NCBI GenBank assembly: GCA_014529385.2 | Contig: CM043970.1 | Location: 49,529,898 to 49,593,897, forward strand | DNA from: Adiantum capillus-veneris | Taxonomy: Eukaryota > Streptophyta > Polypodiopsida > Polypodiales > Pteridaceae | Length of the DNA stretch: 64,000 nt | Direction: 5' to 3' | In this document: piece by piece, positions 58,101-64,000 of the stretch | Layout: each line of letters starts with the position of its first letter | Position numbering within the stretch: position 1 is the stretch's first letter | The notes under the pieces: generated by a model | What the model was told of the DNA's origin: nothing | What the model saw: the letters and a program-made list of their open reading frames with translations, nothing else | The model's database searches: none | Position numbers and translations under genes: made by a program

Positions 58101-59739
58101 AGCGGCAAAGTTTGTACTTTCATTCATTAGATTCGGTGCAGGTCCCACGCCATGTGGTACCAGTTCTGCTTTTCTATCTGCCTTTTCTGCCACATTCCTC
58201 AGCTGCTCTCGAACTCTCAGACCTGTCGTCGTCTTTATCATTCTGTTCTTTCTGTGACTTATCGGGGCACTTCGCAGAAATATGTTCATGTTCCCTGCAT
58301 CCAAAGCACTTCCCCTCTCTGATGAAGCGAGCTCTCTCCTCAGGAGTAAGCTTGGGTCGTGCATCCTTTTTTTTCTCTGGGTTGCTCTTTTTCATTCTAC
58401 TTTCATTCCCAGAAGTCTGTTCGGCTCGTTGTGTCATGGCCTCATCTGTGGGGTAGGTCAGACTGCCAGAGTGAATGGCAAAGCCCCGCTTCGCATGACT
58501 CATCAACTCCTGAACAGAAGCTGACTTCTGTTCCAAGCAGTGATTTCGGATCTCTGTAAGTAAACCCAAGGTAAACCGCTCAATCTGTTCTCTGAACGAG
58601 ATCTTCTTGAATGAAGAGGCGGGTAGAAAAGAGCTCCAGAATCTTTCACAATAAGAATTCACTGTATCTTTCTTGGTCATCCGAAGATGGTTCCAAGCAG
58701 CTCGTACATCTCGTTCGTATTCTTGCGTCAACCAAGAAGAAATAAAAAGCTTCTTAAATTTCAGCCATTTAACTGGCGCAGTCTTGCTTAATAGAAGCGT
58801 GGACCACCAAGTACGAGCATTCCCCTTAAAGTAAGAGGCAGCTCTCCGAATCTTGGAGTGCTCTTAATAGCGTCCTCCCGCGAAAGTGATGTCAAACTGC
58901 TGAAAAAAGACAGCCTTCGAAGCATCCGAGTATCCTGAAAAAGTATCAAACTTGATCGAGTGGCCACCTTCCTTAAACTCTCGGACTTTCTTGCTTTTAT
59001 CTTCGAGAAAGTCATACTGGTTGGCTTTGTAAAAATTCTTCTTGTTCGCATAAAACTTTCCGTCATCGGAATCTGAGCTGTCTGTAGACGAGTCCTTAGT
59101 AGAACTGCCAGTCTCTGGGCGAGATGTAGCCTTCTTTGCCTTTTTCGTGCCCTTTCCAAAGCGTTGCTTCTTGCTTCGCTTTTTACCTTTTCTGTCTTCT
59201 TCGCTCGAATCCGAGGAGCTAGAAGAACTGTTAGAAGAAGAAGAAGAAGAACTGGGTAGGTCTTCAAACTTGACGCGCTTCTTCAATTTCTTTGCCTTGT
59301 CAAATGTCGATCGACGACCCAAATATCCCGGGAAGTCAGTGCCTTTCTTCTGCTTTTTGCCGTGCTTTTTGGCTTTCTTTTGCGTGTCAAAAAGCTGAGC
59401 AATCCGTGCATCAACCACGTTCTCCAGTTCCTTCTCCGTATATTTCTTGGAGGCAAAAGGTTTCTTGAGAGCGGGTTTCGCGAGTGGTGTTGTGGTTCTC
59501 TGCCACTCCATCTGTACCTCTTCCAAAGAGGTCTGGTTCATATATTTTGCCATCTTCGGGTCCTTGGCAAAATTGAGCATCATCTTTGTTGCATCGCTGA
59601 TCAACTGGCGACGCTCTATCTCTCGCCGCTCTGCCTAAGTAGGCCAAGGCGGGCCATACTCTTTGCTTGAATCTTCGTTGTGATCCCAGCCCGCATCTCC
59701 AGATGCAGAGGGAGTCGACTGATCATTGCCTGAAGCCAT
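58101..59739 (-). pseudogene. Element B Gag with zinc knuckle, two in-frame stops
   Basis: From the ATG at 59739 (MASGND...) the frame runs to about 58174, broken by TAG at 59635-59637 and TAA at 58864-58866. Contents: an acidic/Ser-rich stretch near 59170-59290, SIKFDTFSGYSDASKAVFFQQFDITFAGG, WLTQEYERDVRAAWNHLRMTKKDTVNSYCERFWSSF, and a knuckle CFGCREHEHISAKC (the usual Gly before His is Glu). Element A carries a shorter, more decayed version. Confidence 0.82.
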
Positions 59740-59796
59740 AGGTGCCGCGGAAAAAAAATTCGAGGATCGGATTGCCCGTAAAAGAGAAATCGGCCG

Positions 59797-59810
59797 TGCT
59801 CTGATACCAC
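59797..59810 (-). other. Primer binding site (tRNA-Met) of element B
   Basis: The reverse complement GTGGTATCAGAGC adjoins the 5' LTR at 59811. Confidence 0.85.
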
Positions 59811-60358
59811 TGTAACAGACTTGGACACTCCAAGTCAAGAATCAACCGCGACAGCACCAAATAACCACTTCCAAACAATTCACAGATCACAATAGATTTG
59901 CATTGGCCCGGCGGAGTTCCGTGCCTAGAGATATTGACCCCAAAGACTGGCGCCCCTTTCGGTATTTCTTTTTGTATTAATCAATCATCAAAGTACAAGA
60001 GAGCGGTTAGGGTTTCACTCTCAGACTCTGCGTCCAGATGCCCTGAGAAGTGAGGCCCTCACCACTAATTTAAAGGTTACAAGGGATGCCCAAAAGCAGA
60101 GCCCCAAAAGCTTTTAAAATCAAAAGCATCAGTTCTCTCTCTCTCTTAGAGAGTCTTTTCTCTTTTTTAAATAAAGCAAAAGCAAAAGCAAAATTCGCGT
60201 CGCTCATCATTTTCCCAAAAATAATAATAATAATAATAATCCGCCTCCGCGATTTCCGGAATTTAGGGTTTCTGGCAAAAATTAGGGTTTGCAAGAATTT
60301 TAGGGTTTTTGGCAGAAATTAGGGTTTCTGTTGTCCGCCACGTCATCACTTTGTGACA
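59811..60358 (-). mobile_element. Element B 5' LTR (548 bp)
   Basis: Plus-strand borders TGTAACAGAC ... TTGTGACA, followed by the TSD cttct (60359-60363). It carries the shared core (reverse complement GGCGCCCCTTTCGGTATTTC near 59948). Confidence 0.92.
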
Positions 60359-60363
60359 CTTCT

Positions 60364-61580
60364 ATTGGCCAGCTTTGCGTCAAGATGTGGACACATTTGT
60401 AAGATCATGCTTAGTATGCCAAAAAGTCAAATTTGACAGACAAAAGCAACCGGGATTGTTGCAGCCATTGCCGATCCCTGATAGGCCATGGGAAAGTATA
60501 GCAATGGACTTTATCTTTGATCTTCCAAGGACGCAAACAGGAAATGATGGGATTTGGACTATCATTTGTAGGTTCAGTAAGCAGGCCCATTTCATTCCTG
60601 TTAGGAAGAAGATAAAGCCAGAACACATGGTCAAGATATTCATGAGCAATATCTTTAAATATCATGGGATGCCTCAGTCAATTGTCAGTGACAGGGATCC
60701 ACGTATGACGAGTCTTTTCTAGAAGGCATTGTTTGAGAACATGGGCACTACGCTCAAGTTCTCTTCTTCGTTTCATCCGCAAACTGATGGACAATCAGAA
60801 GAGGCAAATTCTACTGTCTTGGACCTACTCAAATGTTATGTCTCAGAGCACAAGGCAACTTGGGAACACCATCTCCCATTGGTTGAATATGCTTACAATA
60901 ACACTGTGCATACATCAACAGGTAAGGCACCATTTGAGATAGTGGAAGGAGGAAAGAAAGTCCCACCCATTTTGCAGACTAAGGACAAGATATTTGAGGC
61001 AGACAAGTATGTGCAAGATATGGATGAAACATACAGGAAGATAAAGATTGCTCTTGAGAAAACTCAGGCTAAGCAAAAGAAAGCTGCTGATCGTCACCGT
61101 CGTGAACTTGTATTTTCACTTGGTGATTGGGTACTTTTGCGCTTTGAAAAGGCCAGGTTAAGGAAAAGGAAAGGCAAGGAACACTTGTTTCCTAAGCTCA
61201 GTATGCGATATTATGGTCCTTTTCATATTTCAAAAAAGATCAGCGATGTAGCTTACAGGTTAAAGCTACCAGAAGGCTGGAAAATACATAATGCTTTTCA
61301 TGTCAGCCTTCTAAGGCCCTTTGTTGGTGATGTGCCAGAGAATATGCTTGATGAGGAACAACCCAAAGTGGAAGAATTGGATGAAATCCTTGTTCCTGAA
61401 CAGATATTGGCACATAAAGAAAGAAAGGTTAGAGGAAAAGTTGCAAGACGCTATTTGGTGAAGTTCAAAAACTATCCATCATTAGATGCCAAATGGATGG
61501 AAGAGTCTCAATTGCTTGATTCACCTCAGCTATTGCAATTGTATCTTGAAGCCTTTCAAATGGAACCCACAGTGACTTGA
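60364..61580 (+). CDS. Element C ORF2, second part: integrase and chromodomain, one TAG
   Basis: Continues the pol frame after element B. It holds the CC half of the integrase zinc region (RSCLVCQ), the DDE core (AMDFIFDLP, IVSDRDPRM, HPQTDGQSEEAN), the barrel (GPFHISKK...HNAFHVSLLRPF) and a chromodomain-like end (ILAHKERKV...RYLVKFKNYPSLDAKWMEESQL). A TAG at 60720-60722 stands where relatives have Trp (TGG to TAG is one transition). Otherwise intact to the stop at 61578-61580. Confidence 0.88.
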
Positions 61581-61889
61581 TGCAACCTTTTTGGAGCAAG
61601 GCAAGAGCATGGTTCATGATGCTCAAGAGAGTAGTTAAGCAATTGTATCTGCTCTTTCCATACAGAATTTAGCTAGAGAAGTTTGTGCTCAAGAGTACAC
61701 TAGAAGACTTCTATGCTTGATATATGTGTCGTAGCTAGGTTGGTGGGATTGTTTAATCGTCCAACGCTACATTTCCGGAAGCATGTATATCTTGGATTCC
61801 CATCATAGAATATATGTGATATCAGGAGATATCTGCATGTATTATTGGCATGCAAGCGAAGTCGCTTGCAGTATTTCAAGGGTGGGGTG
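61581..61889 (+). other. Element C 3' noncoding region and polypurine tract
   Basis: About 300 bp without coding signal, ending in TTTCAAGGGTGGGGTG, a polypurine-type primer directly before the 3' LTR. Confidence 0.7.
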
Positions 61890-63453
61890 TGTCACCAGGA
61901 GGTGTATTTTTCTTGTTGCCTTTCGTAAATAAGTATTAGATATATTTATTTTATTTTTACTTGTTTGTTCTGGAACCCTTGAAAAGGTGCAAGTGGACAT
62001 TGCATGGCCAGTGTGAAATGGCTGTAGCCAAATGGGTTTCTCACATCGGGGATCTAGGTCGGTCAGACAGGGACTGCCCGGGCCAGTTAGCACTGAATTC
62101 CGATGAGTATGGAAGCTCGTGTGCTCCAAACTGGAATTTGGGCCACTCGTCAAGTCACTGCAACTTTATAAGTTGAAAGGGGCCAGTAAATTAACCCACA
62201 TTGTAGATGGTCAAATGGTAGTCTTCAATGATGGTCAGGAGACCGATAGGGACGCCATGGAAGCATCTCCTAAAATTTAGGGAACTGCTATTTTTTACCA
62301 GAAAATGTGTTCGCGTCATTAGCTCTGGAATGACAAGGGGAACATTTTATTGCTCTGCTGCCAAGTCAACTGACGCACCAGTTGAGATATTTTTAGCAGG
62401 GAAAGCCCAAACTCGGAAACTGGGCGACGTGTCAGCCTGTGAGCGATTCTGCCACTCTGGGAGGCAAAAACGAGCTGCATATCAACAAAGGGGGCGCCAT
62501 TTTCAGCCTCAGGTGGATTGTAGCAGGTACAAAAGCTATGGAATGCTTACCTTGCCCTTTATGCACAGTATGGTGATGGGAGTGATGCCCCGCACGCTAC
62601 ATACTGCTCTCTTTCTCCCCTACGTACAGTATGTTATGCCCCACTAGTGGGCTTCTCATTTGACCTATGTACAATTCTGGGGGTTTATGCGCGTTTGCCA
62701 AGGCAAGAGCCTTCTGAACAGGAACCGGATTAGCTAATTGCTAATCCCCCACAGGTACGCACAGTTCCATCACGAAAGATTGCGAGTTTGGAGAGTTTTC
62801 TCGCGTGAAAACTCGTCCAATTCACAGGGGAACTGTCCCATTGCGTGCGGGAGCCCTTGGGACACGCGTAGGCGTGTTCGCTCTGCTAAAAACGATCCGA
62901 AACAGGGAATTACAGCCTGCTGTGTTTTTCTGCAGGTTTAGGGTTTCGCACCTAAACTGCAAGGGAACATCGGGGGAGCCTCGTGAGAGCCTTGGGATGC
63001 GTGTACAGGCATCGGGGGAGCCTCGTGAGAGCCTTGGGATGCGTGTACAAGCTTTTGGGCTCCCAGCAGTGAAAAACAGAGAATTACAGCCCGCTGAATT
63101 TCTGTGACAGCTCACCAGAAAGCTTCCAGATATCGAGGGAATCTGTCCTAGACAGGTGTTTTTGCGCCGTTATGCTGTCGAAATCCGGTCAAAAACCTGC
63201 GTCTTCAGCCCTCGACAGGTTTGGACAGCTTTGTGAAAGCTTGTGCGAAGTGGTCGGATCGTCTACTTTAATTTGAATAAAGAAATACCGAAAGGGGCGC
63301 CAGTCTTTGGGGCCTACAGGGTGTCGGTCTCGTGTGCGCAGTGACATTCTAGTCATTGGACGCAACTGTGTTCTCTTCCCTTCTCAGTGCTCTGTGTAAA
63401 GTTAACAGGTAATTGAAATAGTACCGCCCTCCACGTTGTATAGGCCGGTTATA
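61890..63453 (+). mobile_element. Element C 3' LTR (1564 bp)
   Basis: Matches 48318-49839 apart from about 15 transitions and an extra 42-bp tandem copy near 62967-63050 (CATCGGGGGAGCCTCGTGAG repeated). It is followed by TSD taaag (63454-63458). Confidence 0.9.
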
Positions 63454-63458
63454 TAAAG

Positions 63459-63497
63459 TCTAGATTTTCTCACGATTTCAATTCTGTTGCACCTGAC
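63459..63497 (+). mobile_element. Element F 3' LTR, right end after element C
   Basis: TCTAGATTTTCTCACGATTT ... GCACCTGACA completes the LTR interrupted at 48317; the same order appears at about 29318-29357 (ACCTAGATCTTCACCATTT ... GCACCTAATA). Confidence 0.6.
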
Positions 63498-64000
63498 AGT
63501 TCAATTGTTTTGAAGTGTTGAAAGCTTGTTCGAGTATGTCCTTTCAGTTGGCACATGGTGCCCTCCCATTACACTTCCTAATAACGAGTTCTCTATCTAA
63601 AACTGAATTTACAATAGCATTAAAAAAAAAGCGCTTTTCTTCTTTCTTTTTGGGAAGAACCAAAGGGGGGGACTTTTTTTGGAGAACCCCTGCTTTTTGG
63701 GACCTACTATTGTTGCATGTCCTCTACGCCTATAAAAACAACCCTTTGGGGCATCACTTGCACACAGAAATCAATTGCAGATTGACGCCGTGTGATTGCA
63801 TCAGCACCAACTCTCAGATTTCAGCCCTCGGATCCTTGTACAGCAAGAGTTCAATCTGATAAAGAAATACCCAAGCAGGGGCGCTGAGTTTTGGCATCTC
63901 CAGTGAACTGCCCAATATGAACCCATTATTTAGTTTGGCTTTTAGGTATTTATTTTACTTATTTGTCAAAGTCTGGGTAGGGCAATTCATTGAGGTTGCT
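63498..64000 (+). other. LTR-like fragment to window end
   Basis: TTTTGAAGTGTTGAAAGCTTGTTC resembles the U5 of the A-family LTR (36600-36650). Further on are a TATA-like CTATAAAAACAA (63731) and an altered core GATAAAGAAATACCCAAGCAGGGGCGC (63858). No coding region seen. The sequence runs off the window. Confidence 0.45.

Overview
This is nuclear DNA from a land plant with a large genome packed with retrotransposons. The plant signature is a family-3-type lipase-like gene, an ALKBH9/10-type RNA demethylase gene with multi-kilobase introns, PPR and HSP70 pseudogene fragments, many Ty3/gypsy and some Ty1/copia elements with plant-style tRNA-Met primer sites, and many long (CT)n tracts. A fern or another seed-free vascular plant seems plausible, but the sequence alone does not prove it. 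There are no bacterial operons, CRISPR arrays, rRNA genes or convincing tRNA genes.

Layout. 1-2640: end of a plus-strand Ty3/gypsy element that lost its RT/RNase H. 2640-6690: noncoding, with homopolymers and small repeats. 6696-7690: a decayed gag. 8047-8892: a PPR pseudogene fragment fused tail-to-tail to an HSP70 pseudogene fragment. 11.1-14.9 kb: an intact single-exon secreted lipase-like gene with a 33-Asp run, bracketed by a degenerate inverted repeat, with a 388-bp tandem duplication downstream. 16.6-24.9 kb (minus): six phase-compatible exons of an ALKBH9/10-like gene; the 5' end is not found. Its largest intron (5.5 kb) holds (CT)n-linked tandem repeats and copia, gypsy and LTR debris. 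25.1-27.9 kb: a small LTR element. 29.4-64 kb: an almost continuous stack of LTR retrotransposons.

The stack can be ordered. Element D (38800-45760) sits inside an older gag-protease remnant. Element C (48318-63453, 1.5-kb LTRs, 5-bp TSD taaag) sits inside an LTR of an older element F. Element B (53696-60358, minus strand, TSD cttct) sits inside the integrase region of C. Removing B and one TSD copy rejoins the C pol frame exactly, leaving one TAG. C is the best-preserved element. B, D and the pol-less A are visibly defective (mutated RT active sites, frameshifts, deletions).

Points most worth checking: the ALKBH-like protein seems to have Arg where the third iron-binding His is expected; the PPR/HSP70 fragment junction; the inverted repeat around the lipase gene; the upstream ORF and unusual primer site of element C; and one short LTR core motif shared by about ten LTRs of different families.
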